The position numbers and the translations under genes are program-made. From the NCBI RefSeq assembly GCF_024399335.1, contig NZ_CP075339.1, forward strand, positions 186,001 through 250,000: a stretch of 64,000 bases of DNA, in the 5' to 3' direction. Below the pieces are notes generated by a model. That model did not search any database and was not told where the DNA came from. It saw only the letters and a program-made list of their open reading frames with translations. This stretch comes from Leucobacter aridicollis (GTDB taxonomy: Bacteria; Actinomycetota; Actinomycetes; Actinomycetales; Microbacteriaceae). Positions 52,153 to 59,231 of this stretch are shown piece by piece (the first letter of the stretch is position 1; each line of letters begins with the position of its first letter).

Positions 52153-52183
52153 AAAAAAGGGGAGCCCCAAAACGAGACTCCCC
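52153..52183 (-). terminator. Factor-independent terminator before the tail genes
   Basis: GGGGAG pairs with CTCCCC around a 13-nt loop and is followed on the minus strand by six Ts (52153-52158). It separates the HNH gene group from the tail genes, which therefore need a promoter in the 23 bp before 52129 or read-through. Confidence 0.75.
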
Positions 52184-52363
52184 ATGGAAACGGCTTTTCT
52201 AAGCCAATAAGCATTCGAAGCAGCACCACCGGCTCAACTTCCGCATAAACACGCCACTTTCGGCACTCCAAGCCCTGAAAAAAATGACTTTTCTGCACGC
52301 AAATCCGTGATTGCTAGCCCCGTCGGTACTTTGGCCGGCGCGTGGGGGAGTCCCCCCGGGTGG

Positions 52364-52669
52364 TTAGGTGAGGTTGCCGGGGTGGGGTTCGGGGGTGCGT
52401 TTGCGTGCAGTGGTGTAGCGGGCTGTTTGTGCCTCGCGTGCTTGTCGTTGTGTTTCGGTGCGGTGACAGGTGCGGCAGATCCATTCGAGTACTTCGAGGC
52501 GGTGGTCTGTGTTGTCTCCGGTGTGGTGTAGTTCGGTGCCTGGGTTGGTGCAGCGGACGCCATCTGTGTGGTGTTCGCAGATGCCGTGTGCTCTGGTCTT
52601 GGCTTGGCGTCTGAGGTCGGGCCAGTTGGCTGGGAGTTGGGAGCGTCTGCGTGAGGTGTCCCATGCCAT
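52364..52669 (-). CDS. HNH endonuclease
   Basis: A 101-residue protein with the HNH/zinc pattern: a Cys at ICEHHTDGVRCTNPGTELHHTGDN (metal Cys and catalytic His), DHRLEVLEWICRTCHRTETQ (second Cys pair and His). Such small HNH proteins normally sit beside terminase genes and assist phage DNA packaging. Here no terminase is seen. ATG 52669 follows AAAGGGG. Two other long frames over the same bases lack these motifs and are rejected. Confidence 0.85.
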   Translation of the reverse strand: MAWDTSRRRSQLPANWPDLRRQAKTRAHGICEHHTDGVRCTNPGTELHHTGDNTDHRLEVLEWICRTCHRTETQRQAREAQTARYTTARKRTPEPHPGNLT

Positions 52670-52685
52670 CGCGGTACCCCTTTGG

Positions 52686-52913
52686 TTAGAGCCCGAACGC
52701 TTTGCCTTTGCCCTGTGCCTGTTCGGCTTCGCGGTGTGCGAGCGGTTCGAGCTCGGCGATGCGTGCGGTCCATGTCTTCTTGAGTGTGTGGAGTTGGTCG
52801 ATGCGGTCTGCGTGTGCACCTGTCTCGGTGTGCTCAGTGATCTGCTGTTCGCCCATTGCGAGGATGAGACGTGCAGTCGTGAGCTGCGCGGTTGCTGTGC
52901 GTCCGTCGCTCAT
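52686..52913 (-). CDS. Small helical phage-type protein
   Basis: A 75-residue hydrophilic protein with a likely coiled coil (QITEHTETGAHADRIDQLHTLKKTWTARIAELE). Starts with ATGA overlapping the stop of the zinc-ribbon gene upstream, 17 bp before HNH. Role unknown. Confidence 0.65.
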   Translation of the reverse strand: MSDGRTATAQLTTARLILAMGEQQITEHTETGAHADRIDQLHTLKKTWTARIAELEPLAHREAEQAQGKGKAFGL

Positions 52914-53026
52914 CGTTGTTCCTCGGTGTATCGGTCGCCGCGGTATTCCTCGTCACAGCAGAGGAGAGCGGCACGGGTAGACGGGTAGAGCGCACCACAC
53001 TCGGTACAGGTGCGATCGTCAGCCAT
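52910..53026 (-). CDS. 38-residue zinc-ribbon-like protein
   Basis: Too short for usual gene finding. Translation MADDRTCTECGALYP, then STRAALLCCDEEYRGDRYTEEQR, giving a CxxC plus a CC pair, as in a one-zinc ribbon. The stop overlaps the next start by 4 bp. A degraded second copy lies at 54344-54442. Role unknown. Confidence 0.65.
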   Translation of the reverse strand: MADDRTCTECGALYPSTRAALLCCDEEYRGDRYTEEQR

Positions 53027-53071
53027 TGTGTCCCGCTTCCCGGTTGGTGGCGTATGCAATATGGTTCGAGA

Positions 53072-53536
53072 ATGAGGTCCCGGCTGCTCTTCGTTGTTCC
53101 GTTGCTCTTGGTACTGGCTGGCTGCTCTGGCAGCAACTCAGGCCAAACGCCAACTGCCCCGTCGGCTGAAGCGGCAACGCCAGGTTGTGAGGCCGCAGCG
53201 GTGGAAGCATTGGCGGCAGAAGACGAACTGCAATCGACCCATCCTGTCTGGGTGAATGACCCACCATTTGCCGATGCTGGGACGCCGGAAGCAGAGGAGT
53301 GGGCCGCACTAACTGCGGATGAAGAAGCGCAGTGGCTAGCCATTATGCGTCCTGTGTATGAAACATGCGAGGGGCCCGATGACTGGTGGGCCGTCGTTCA
53401 ACGTCATCCGGGACTTGCTGGGATGACTGGCCCGGAGTTCGTCACGCCTGACATGCTCGGAGGCTGGTGCTACGACGATCCAAGCCTGGCAGCATGCTCG
53501 GGCTATGACGAATGGCTTGAGGACAAAACGCAGTAA
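53072..53536 (+). CDS. Lipoprotein carried by the element (plus strand)
   Basis: A 154-residue exported lipoprotein: MRSRLLFVVPLLLVLAGC with the lipidated Cys at residue 18, then a Ser/Thr/Pro linker and a compact acidic domain with three to four further Cys and WW (EGPDDWWAVVQRHPGLAG, MLGGWCYDDPSLAACSGYDEWL). No enzyme motif. TATGGT at 53060-53065 lies 6 nt before ATG, so it has its own leaderless promoter opposite to the phage genes. Element-borne lipoproteins often block superinfection; that is inference. Confidence 0.72.
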   Translation: MRSRLLFVVPLLLVLAGCSGSNSGQTPTAPSAEAATPGCEAAAVEALAAEDELQSTHPVWVNDPPFADAGTPEAEEWAALTADEEAQWLAIMRPVYETCEGPDDWWAVVQRHPGLAGMTGPEFVTPDMLGGWCYDDPSLAACSGYDEWLEDKTQ

Positions 53537-53635
53537 GAGGTTCCCCGCGCGCGCACCCATGCTGTGTGAGCGTCACGCCGTGAGCGTGCGGATGAATGGA
53601 TGCCTACGATGCGGCGCGGGGAAGAATATGGGACG

Positions 53636-53667
53636 ACAAAACCCCCGGTGAAGTTCCGGGGGTTGTC
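53636..53667. terminator. Bidirectional terminator between the two lipoprotein genes
   Basis: GACAAAACCCCCGG pairs (one bulge) with CCGGGGGTTGTC. Lies 100 bp beyond the plus-strand gene and 22 bp beyond the minus-strand gene. Confidence 0.75.
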
Positions 53668-53688
53668 GGCTTTGAGTCGTCGAGTTTG

Positions 53689-54270
53689 CTAGGAAGCGAG
53701 GATCTGCTTGGCGATTTCCAGCCCAGCTGGTCCGTCCAATTCTGGGAGGTTTGCCCACCGACCGCCGGACACTGTTACTTCAACGCCTGGCACCCAAATT
53801 GTGGTTCCAATGACGGCAGAGATTCCGATGTCAACTGTCATCGTGAACGCGTCACCGTTGTTCGCAGTGACCCATTCGTCGGTGACGCGCTCGAAACCTG
53901 CCATGCCCTCTAGCGGACTGTAGTCGGGCCGCTCTGAGATCGCCGCGAATCTAACTTCCACCGAGCGAGCATTATCTGGTGTGACGTCCTCCGGTGGCGT
54001 ATCCCAGCCGCAGTGAATGTCAGTCTCGGAAACGCTGTTCCAGTCGTAAGGGTTGAGGCCTTCGACCCAAGTCGCCACGAACGGTTGTACGTCATCGCAG
54101 GACTTGATGTGTGCGAATGAGAAGTCGCCGTCATTGCTAGTCTGCTCGGCTGGAGCCTTCGAGGTGTCCTCGGTTTGGGTGGGGGTGTCGTGCTGTTCAG
54201 CCGGGGTTGAGCATCCAAGAAGCGAAAAAGCGAGAGCGGTCGTTGCACACACTAAAAATGTCTTTCTCAT
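53689..54270 (-). CDS. Lipoprotein carried by the element (minus strand)
   Basis: A 193-residue exported lipoprotein: MRKTFLVCATTALAFSLLGC with the lipid Cys at residue 20, then a Thr/Glu linker and a domain of about 140 residues with two Cys (KSCDDVQPFVATWVEGLNPYD and IHCGWDTPP), a layout like DUF3558-type lipoproteins. TATGCT at 54277-54282 lies 6 nt before the ATG, which fixes the start against a longer frame to 54339. It is convergent with the other lipoprotein. Function unknown. Confidence 0.72.
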   Translation of the reverse strand: MRKTFLVCATTALAFSLLGCSTPAEQHDTPTQTEDTSKAPAEQTSNDGDFSFAHIKSCDDVQPFVATWVEGLNPYDWNSVSETDIHCGWDTPPEDVTPDNARSVEVRFAAISERPDYSPLEGMAGFERVTDEWVTANNGDAFTMTVDIGISAVIGTTIWVPGVEVTVSGGRWANLPELDGPAGLEIAKQILAS

Positions 54271-54343
54271 AGCTACAGCATAAGTCGGAAGGTGTGCCCG
54301 GCGGACATTGCCCATGTTGCGGGTCTCTTTGCGGGCCATGGGA

Positions 54344-54442
54344 CTACTCCGGGTAGCGATCGCAGCGGTATTGCTCGTCGCAGCAGAGCATCGCTGCTTT
54401 GATGGATGGGGAGCGTTTGCCGCAGTCGGGTCTGACGCGGAC
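54344..54442 (-). pseudogene. Degraded copy of the zinc-ribbon gene
   Basis: Reading frame GKRSPSIKAAMLCCDEQYRC, then DRYPE and stop, aligns with the intact 38-residue protein at 52910-53026. The first Cys of CxxC is lost and there is no ATG, GTG or TTG start. It lies just after the gene ending at 54480. Confidence 0.6.
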
Positions 54443-54479
54443 TCTGGGGGCAGTCAGTAGCTGCCCCCAGCGCGCCTAC

Positions 54480-55034
54480 CTAGTTGGTGGCCGTATAACG
54501 TTGAATGGCTGGCGCCCACTCGTAGGTAATAGGTTCGGCAATAGCGCGGAGTGTAGTTTCTGCGTGTTCGATGCCGCCGCGGAGGGTGATGGGTTCGCCG
54601 TCGAGTTCAGCGCCTTCGACGGGGACGCCTGCGTTCATGAGGCGTTGTGTGCCGGTGCCGATGGTGTCGCGGTGTTTCAGCCTGGCGCGTTCAAGCGCTG
54701 CGAGACTGTCCTTCACGGTATTGATGGCGGCGTAGAGCTCGGATCTCGCGCTAGCTTCGATGGCTGTCGTGTCGGTGAGGATCTTGCGGATCTCGTCTGC
54801 GGTGCCGAGCTTGGACCGTTCTCTGTCGGCGGCTTTCTTAGCTTCACCGTGTTTGAGAGTGATGATCTCGATGGTGTCGCGGATCTCGGAGAGCCCGCGG
54901 TATGGCTGGTTGTTGTGTTCGGGGTTTTTGACGTAGGCGAGGTGGTCGCGTTCTTCGGTGCGTGAGTTCTCGAGGTCTGCGGCGAGTTCGGTTTCGAGGA
55001 TTGCGGCTTTGGTGCCGGTGAGTGTGATGCTCAT
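54480..55034 (-). CDS. Helical phage-type protein
   Basis: A 184-residue, Glu/Lys/Arg/Ala-rich helical protein with coiled-coil stretches (SEIRDTIEIITLKHGEAKKAADRERSKLGTADEIRKIL, then SLAALERARLKHRDTIGTG). No catalytic residues stand out. It follows the 109-residue gene by 9 bp on the same strand in the same small-gene operon. Function unknown. Confidence 0.65.
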   Translation of the reverse strand: MSITLTGTKAAILETELAADLENSRTEERDHLAYVKNPEHNNQPYRGLSEIRDTIEIITLKHGEAKKAADRERSKLGTADEIRKILTDTTAIEASARSELYAAINTVKDSLAALERARLKHRDTIGTGTQRLMNAGVPVEGAELDGEPITLRGGIEHAETTLRAIAEPITYEWAPAIQRYTATN

Positions 55035-55043
55035 AGGTGGTCC

Positions 55044-55373
55044 TTATCGGTTAAGTGGGTCGATGAAGCGTGCGGCGCGTTTGATCTGTGGTGGTTGTCC
55101 GCCGGTGCGTCCGTTGATGCGGATCCTGGAGGCGATGTCTTTCGCGGTTGCGTCGTCGTCGAGGATGGGGGCTAGGTCACCTGTTCGGGGCGTCCCTGTT
55201 TCGTTGCCGAGGCGGATGTTGTTGGCGATGTCGCGTGCTTCTTGCCTGGTTTGGAGGCGTGCCTGTTCGGGGGTGAGTTCTGGCTCGGTTCGCGCGTTGG
55301 TGAGTTCCGCGATTTCGGCTTCGGCTTCTTCGAAGAATTCGTTCCAGGTTCGGGGTGTCTTGTTGTTACTCAT
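55044..55373 (-). CDS. Hydrophilic phage-type protein
   Basis: A 109-residue charged protein with two similar segments: EARDIANNIRLGNETGTPRTGD and TAKDIASRIRINGRTGGQPPQ, apparently an internal duplication of a D-I-A-x-x-I-R-(L/I) unit. No family recognised. Part of the small-gene operon. Confidence 0.65.
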   Translation of the reverse strand: MSNNKTPRTWNEFFEEAEAEIAELTNARTEPELTPEQARLQTRQEARDIANNIRLGNETGTPRTGDLAPILDDDATAKDIASRIRINGRTGGQPPQIKRAARFIDPLNR

Positions 55374-55400
55374 GTGGTGTCTTTCTGTGTGGCCTGTCGG

Positions 55401-55541
55401 CTAGTGGTTGATCTTCTCGGAGAAGCTGGCGAGCATCTCGTCTGGGTTTAGCTCAGGTGTAAAGTTCTTTACACCTGAAATATCGCGCTGTGTCGTGTCG
55501 TTGCTGACACCAACGATCGGCGCGATTGGGCGGCTACTCAT
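55401..55541 (-). CDS. 46-residue phage-type protein
   Basis: MSSRPIAPIVGVSNDTTQRD followed by ISGVKNFTPELNPDEMLASF and a short tail. The ATG overlaps the stop of the upstream gene by 4 bp. It is below the usual size cutoff, but coupling and in-frame context support it. Contains a short hairpin (CAGGTGTAAAG and CTTTACACCTG). Confidence 0.55.
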   Translation of the reverse strand: MSSRPIAPIVGVSNDTTQRDISGVKNFTPELNPDEMLASFSEKINH

Positions 55542-55684
55542 GCCGTCACCTGCTCCTGTTCCTTCCTGAGAAGTTCCTCGTTTGCTTCACGCAAGATCTC
55601 TGCTGCGGCACGCAACCGCTCATCCGGTGTCAGGCCTCGGTGAACAAAGGGTTCGCGATCCTTGCGATCTTCTGGGTCCTTCAT
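55538..55684 (-). CDS. 48-residue charged phage-type protein
   Basis: Highly charged helix: PEDRKDREPFVHRGLTPDER, then LRAAAEILREANEELLRKEQ. Overlaps the next gene by 4 bp. Role unknown. Confidence 0.55.
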   Translation of the reverse strand: MKDPEDRKDREPFVHRGLTPDERLRAAAEILREANEELLRKEQEQVTA

Positions 55685-55706
55685 CGTGCTGCCTTTCGGG
55701 TGGGGG

Positions 55707-55901
55707 CTAGTGGTTGAGCTTCTCGTTGACGACTCGGGTGAGGGTGTGGTTGATCTCGTTCGCTTGTTTGAGTGCGCGGCCGCGGGCTTCTGCTCGGGTC
55801 TGCCAGTGGTCGGCGTCGGCTCGAGCTTTGTCGAGCGCGTTGCTGAGGCGTGCGACTTGGGTCGCGAGGTCCCTTGGCGGGGCCGGGGCTGGGGTTGTCA
55901 T
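55707..55901 (-). CDS. 64-residue coiled-coil phage-type protein
   Basis: Pro-rich first ten residues then one long helix (LATQVARLSNALDKARADADHWQTRAEARGRALKQANEINHTLTRV). Its start overlaps the 70-residue gene's stop by 4 bp. Role unknown. Confidence 0.55.
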   Translation of the reverse strand: MTTPAPAPPRDLATQVARLSNALDKARADADHWQTRAEARGRALKQANEINHTLTRVVNEKLNH

Positions 55902-56110
55902 GCCGTGCTCCTTTCGATGTCTTCTGCGAGGTCGTGGACGGCGTTCACGAGGTCGTAGGCCTCCGCTACTTCCACGACGAGGAAGAAGCCTCCTTTTCGG
56001 ATACAGATCGCGTCTGGCTGCCCTTCTTTGCGCCAGGTGTTGATGCGGAACCGTGGAGCCGGTTTCTTGGTGGTTCTGGCATGAGGCGTCCCGTTCAGGG
56101 GTGTGTTCAC
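55898..56110 (-). CDS. 70-residue phage-type protein
   Basis: Contains INTWRKEGQPDAICIRKGGFFLVVEVAEAYDLVNAVHDLAEDIE, a small alpha/beta-looking protein. GTG 56110 overlaps the upstream stop (GTGA). Role unknown. Confidence 0.55.
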   Translation of the reverse strand: MNTPLNGTPHARTTKKPAPRFRINTWRKEGQPDAICIRKGGFFLVVEVAEAYDLVNAVHDLAEDIERSTA

Positions 56111-56262
56111 TGTTTGGCCTCGATTCGTGCGAGTGTGGGGCATCCGTCGTCGTGTGAGATTTGGATGACGTGGATGTTGTCTCCGAGGTGGACGATGTTG
56201 GTGTCGGAGAGGCAGTCAGGGCAGTCGTGAGCGACGGCCGGGAGCGTGTTTTGGGTGGTCAT
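56107..56262 (-). CDS. 51-residue CxxC phage-type protein
   Basis: MTTQNTLPAVAHDCPDCLSD then TNIVHLGDNIHVIQISHDDG and CPTLARIEAKQ. The CPDC and a later Cys suggest metal binding. First gene after the GTACCCG cluster, so any promoter lies inside that cluster. Stop overlaps the next GTG. Confidence 0.55.
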   Translation of the reverse strand: MTTQNTLPAVAHDCPDCLSDTNIVHLGDNIHVIQISHDDGCPTLARIEAKQ

Positions 56263-56305
56263 TGCGTGGCCTCTTTCGATGATGAGGAGTTGCTGGTTTG
56301 GGGTG

Positions 56306-56435
56306 GGTGTACCCGTACCCGGCTATAGGTGTTCGGGTACGGGTACACCGCTGTACCCGGTACGTACCCGGTACAGTCGTAGAGCCAAATTGGGTGTACC
56401 CGGAGGTGTACCCGGGGTACGGTCGCTCCGGGTAC
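56306..56435. repeat. GTACCCG repeat cluster (iteron- or operator-like)
   Basis: GTACCCG occurs ten times in 130 bp counting both strands (one copy as GTACCCC): starts near 56309, 56315, 56334, 56340, 56353, 56364, 56396, 56408, 56415 and 56429. A 16-bp perfect inverted repeat, GGTGTACCCGTACCCG (56306-56321) with 56334-56349, has a 12-nt AT-richer loop. It lies between the RepA-like gene stop and the next gene. Confidence 0.8.
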
Positions 56436-56446
56436 GCTTCCGGACG

Positions 56447-57460
56447 CTATTCGGAGCCTCTTGTGAGAGCTTCGGGGTCGTGGATTTCGCGCCATGCCTT
56501 CAGTGCGTCGCTGGCTTTCCCGTTGCCCCAGGTCATGCGGGTGCGTACGTCTCGGACTGACCGAGGAGGCGGGTCGAGTTGCTCGAGTTCTTTCACGAGT
56601 TCTGACACGTTCGTGCCGGTCACGCTTCCGAGCATCTGGGGAGTTTCACCGGCTTGTGCGGCGACGATGTACGCGTTCAAAGCTCCGTTCGCATCGGTCA
56701 TTTTGAACCGTCCCACGAGAGGTTCTTTCTCGGCAGCGACGTGACGACGCAGCCCACCGTTTCGGTCTTTCACGAGTGTCACCTCGGCTTCGCCGCCCGA
56801 GCCAGGAGTGAAGGGGCGATCCACCCGGAAGCGGAGCATGGTTCCCGAGTAGGCTCGTTTCTTCGCGCTGGTTCCGGTGGCTCCGTACGATGCGGAGTCC
56901 TTCGATTTCGCTTCGTGGTCGATGACGATGACGCAAGCGCCATACAGCGCGAATGGTTTCACTGCTGTGCGGAACACGTTGGTGAAGTCGTCGGCAGAGT
57001 TGCTGCTTGCTCCGTAGAGCGGGCCGAGTTCGCCAAACGAGTCGATGACTACAAGCGTTGGCGCCCACTCCTTCGAGTCGCGAACGATTCCTGCGATCGC
57101 TTGAACCTCATCAGGTTCGCAATACCGGAACCGTGTGGGGTCCGTGAGGATTTCGTCTGGGATGCCGAATGCCTTGAACCTGGAAACGGTTGCTTCGACG
57201 CCGTTGTGGTCGAGGTCGATCATGAGGACGCTGCCGCCGCTGAAGAGCACTTCGACTGCGGTGGCTTGCGCGAACCAGGTCTTGCCGGACTCTGGGGGCC
57301 CGAGGACACAGTTTGCGTGGCCGGCGTAGACGGTGCCGATCCCGTCGCTTCTCAGCCCAATCTCTGGCGCTGGCGGGCCTGCGAAGCCTCGTTCGAGGAG
57401 CTCGGCGATGTTCTCGTACAGGAGCGGGGTGTACCCGGTGATTGTGGGGGCGGCTGTCAC
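56447..57460 (-). CDS. RepA-like AAA/RecA-fold ATPase
   Basis: A 337-residue P-loop protein: Walker A GPPESGKTW (residues 54-62), then VLMIDLDHNGVEATVSRFK and Walker B LVVIDSFGEL (VVID at 137-140), and VIVIDHEAKSKDSASYGATGTSAKKRAYSG. The C-terminal 90 residues include a wHTH-like stretch (LVKELEQLDPPPRSVRDVRTRMTWGNGKASDALKAW). This pattern is that of the RepA/AAA_25 replicative helicase family found in plasmids and phage satellites. GTG start overlaps the previous stop by 1 bp. Adjacent repeat cluster supports a replication role. Confidence 0.82.
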   Translation of the reverse strand: MTAAPTITGYTPLLYENIAELLERGFAGPPAPEIGLRSDGIGTVYAGHANCVLGPPESGKTWFAQATAVEVLFSGGSVLMIDLDHNGVEATVSRFKAFGIPDEILTDPTRFRYCEPDEVQAIAGIVRDSKEWAPTLVVIDSFGELGPLYGASSNSADDFTNVFRTAVKPFALYGACVIVIDHEAKSKDSASYGATGTSAKKRAYSGTMLRFRVDRPFTPGSGGEAEVTLVKDRNGGLRRHVAAEKEPLVGRFKMTDANGALNAYIVAAQAGETPQMLGSVTGTNVSELVKELEQLDPPPRSVRDVRTRMTWGNGKASDALKAWREIHDPEALTRGSE

Positions 57461-57795
57461 TATGCGGCCCTCCTTTCAGAGTGGGGTGCTGGCCCTTGGA
57501 TTTGGGGTTCAGCGAAGAAGAGTGCGGCTTGTGCCGCGAAGTGTTTGTCGAGGCGACGTTGCAGGATTTCGGCCCGGTCTTTCGGGTTGAATGCTGCGAG
57601 GTAGAGCAGGTCGAGTTGATGGTTAAGGGCGTCGATTTCGGGTTGCCGTGACGCGCGCCCGTATGCTTCGCCGGCGTGGATGAATGCAGCGACTGACGGG
57701 GGCAGGTCCTGGAGTCGGATCTGCCCCCGTTGTAGCCCGTCTAGCCAGGCGTCGAGTGTGCGTTCGGCGTGGCCGCTAAGCGTCCATCGGGCCAT
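57460..57795 (-). CDS. Phage-type protein upstream of the ATPase
   Basis: A 111-residue protein, mostly helical, starting MARWTLSGHAERTLDAWLDGLQRGQIRLQDLPPSVAAFI and ending in a basic tail. Overlaps both neighbours. No family recognised. Confidence 0.6.
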   Translation of the reverse strand: MARWTLSGHAERTLDAWLDGLQRGQIRLQDLPPSVAAFIHAGEAYGRASRQPEIDALNHQLDLLYLAAFNPKDRAEILQRRLDKHFAAQAALFFAEPQIQGPAPHSERRAA

Positions 57796-58261
57796 TGCGG
57801 CCCCAGTCGATGCCGTCGATGATCTCCCCGAACGCGGTCTCGGTGTCGTAGCTGCGTTCCATGGATGCCGCCCATTCGCGATGCCTTGCGAGTGCGGCTT
57901 CTCGGTCTCCCCCGTAGCGAGGGAAGAACACGCTCGTGCCGTACCGGGCGGTGAACCGTTCGACTACGGGGGAACCGTCGTCGTACACGTACGCGGAAGG
58001 TGCTAGCGCCGGTACGGTGATCGGCCCAATCTGCTGCTGACCGATCGCGACGTGTTCCCCGATGGCCTCGTACTGGGAGCCTTTGATGCCGTCGATGAAC
58101 TCGATGAGTTCCTCCGGCACGTTGTAGCCGCCTCCGCTGAGCTGGTCGATCACGTACTCGAGCTGGTCGATGTTGCGCAGCACGAGCGCTTTCAACGTGT
58201 CGAGCGGGCTGCTCGGCGGTGTCGTGGGGTTCGTGAACCCGGTGATGAGATCCTCGCTCAT
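57776..58261 (-). CDS. Phage-type protein of unknown function
   Basis: A 161-residue acidic protein with an Ile/Leu-rich helical segment (LKALVLRNIDQLEYVIDQLSGGGYNVPEELIEFIDG) and an aromatic C-terminal half (RYGTSVFFPRYGGDREAALARHREWAASMERSYD). No motif recognised. Starts 4 bp before the stop of the HTH gene (ATGA) and runs 20 bp into the next. Confidence 0.6.
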   Translation of the reverse strand: MSEDLITGFTNPTTPPSSPLDTLKALVLRNIDQLEYVIDQLSGGGYNVPEELIEFIDGIKGSQYEAIGEHVAIGQQQIGPITVPALAPSAYVYDDGSPVVERFTARYGTSVFFPRYGGDREAALARHREWAASMERSYDTETAFGEIIDGIDWGRNGPMDA

Positions 58262-58560
58262 GCTGTTACCTCCCAGATCTGTGCTTTGCGTCCGTACTTC
58301 GTGGGCCGCGTCTTCCCGCTCGTGGCTACGAGGCCGTGTTCTGCGAGCTCAGACACGGCAGAGCGCACTCGTGAGGGGCTGAGGCCCGGCAGGAACGCTT
58401 CTAGCTCCTGCTGGGTGACTCCGATACCTCGGGCGCGCATCGCAGCGTATACGGCGGATTGTGAACGGCTGAGGTCAGCTGCACGGCCGGCGTCAACGCT
58501 CGTCACGGGATCAGTAGGGCGCGACCTGGGCGTTGCCCCGTCGAGGATCATGGAAGTCAT
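58258..58560 (-). CDS. Winged-helix DNA-binding protein
   Basis: A 100-residue protein whose C-terminal 70 residues look like a winged helix: SQSAVYAAMRARGIGVTQQELEAFLPGLSPSRVRSAVSELAEHGLVATSGKTRPTKYG. ATG 58560 overlaps the upstream stop by 4 bp, excluding a longer frame. Candidate regulator of the element's replication or lysogeny genes. Confidence 0.7.
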   Translation of the reverse strand: MTSMILDGATPRSRPTDPVTSVDAGRAADLSRSQSAVYAAMRARGIGVTQQELEAFLPGLSPSRVRSAVSELAEHGLVATSGKTRPTKYGRKAQIWEVTA

Positions 58561-59231
58561 GCTGCCTCCTTCACCTGGATGGCGTTGAGCCGGTCGCATT
58601 CGCCCTGGAGGTAGGCGAAGTCGTTGGCCCAGTCGCGTAGAGCTTTGAGCCCGTCTACGCCTTCAAGCTGATCGCAGGTCAGCCACGATTCAACCGTCCA
58701 GGGGTCGTCATCGTGACGCTGCAGCACGATCGTGTAGTCGTCGGTGCGGATCGCGTCGTTCTCACATGATTCGGTCTTGAAGATGTCGCCGCTCGTCTCC
58801 CACTCATGCCAGTCACGAACACAGTTCGGGTCGGCGCAGGGACGAAGCTCGGGCGACCACTGCTCGGGATCGAATGGGATCCAGCTGTTCATGTAGCGGC
58901 CCGTACCGTTGTTGAACTCTTCCCATAGGCGATCGCATACGATGCCGTTCTTCAAGCGGGTAATCATCTGCTTGGCTACCGCAAGGTCTGTTCGGGTCGC
59001 TCCCGTGTACAGATGGATTGCGAAGTGGGCGCCGTACTTCACACCGATGTGGAACGCCTGCCTGAAATGTCTACCCTCAGCGTCAGCACTCGTCTGCACG
59101 GTCTTCTTGTCAGGGCATGCGGCTTCACAGAACTTCACCACGACGGGGAGATCCGCGAGGACGGACGCGGCCCAGGTGCGAGAAGCGTCGGTCGCTTCCG
59201 TAACGGGCTTGAACACAGTAAGGTCGCTCAT
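58557..59231 (-). CDS. Phage-type protein of unknown function
   Basis: A 224-residue soluble protein with eight or so Cys and many Trp/Asp (CADPNCVRDWHEWETSGDIF and YTIVLQRHDDDPWTVESWLTCDQLEGVDGLKALRDW). A possible metal site, but no family recognised. Overlaps neighbours by 1-4 bp. Confidence 0.6.
   Translation of the reverse strand: MSDLTVFKPVTEATDASRTWAASVLADLPVVVKFCEAACPDKKTVQTSADAEGRHFRQAFHIGVKYGAHFAIHLYTGATRTDLAVAKQMITRLKNGIVCDRLWEEFNNGTGRYMNSWIPFDPEQWSPELRPCADPNCVRDWHEWETSGDIFKTESCENDAIRTDDYTIVLQRHDDDPWTVESWLTCDQLEGVDGLKALRDWANDFAYLQGECDRLNAIQVKEAA

Noticed and set aside
52234..52773. Two alternative minus-strand frames over the HNH region
   Set aside because: Only the frame ending at 52364 has the Cys/His pattern of HNH; the others are Thr/Pro/Arg-rich shadows.
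56306..56435. Possible rho-independent terminator after the RepA-like gene
   Set aside because: The dyad is followed by no T tract on either strand and is part of a larger repeat cluster.
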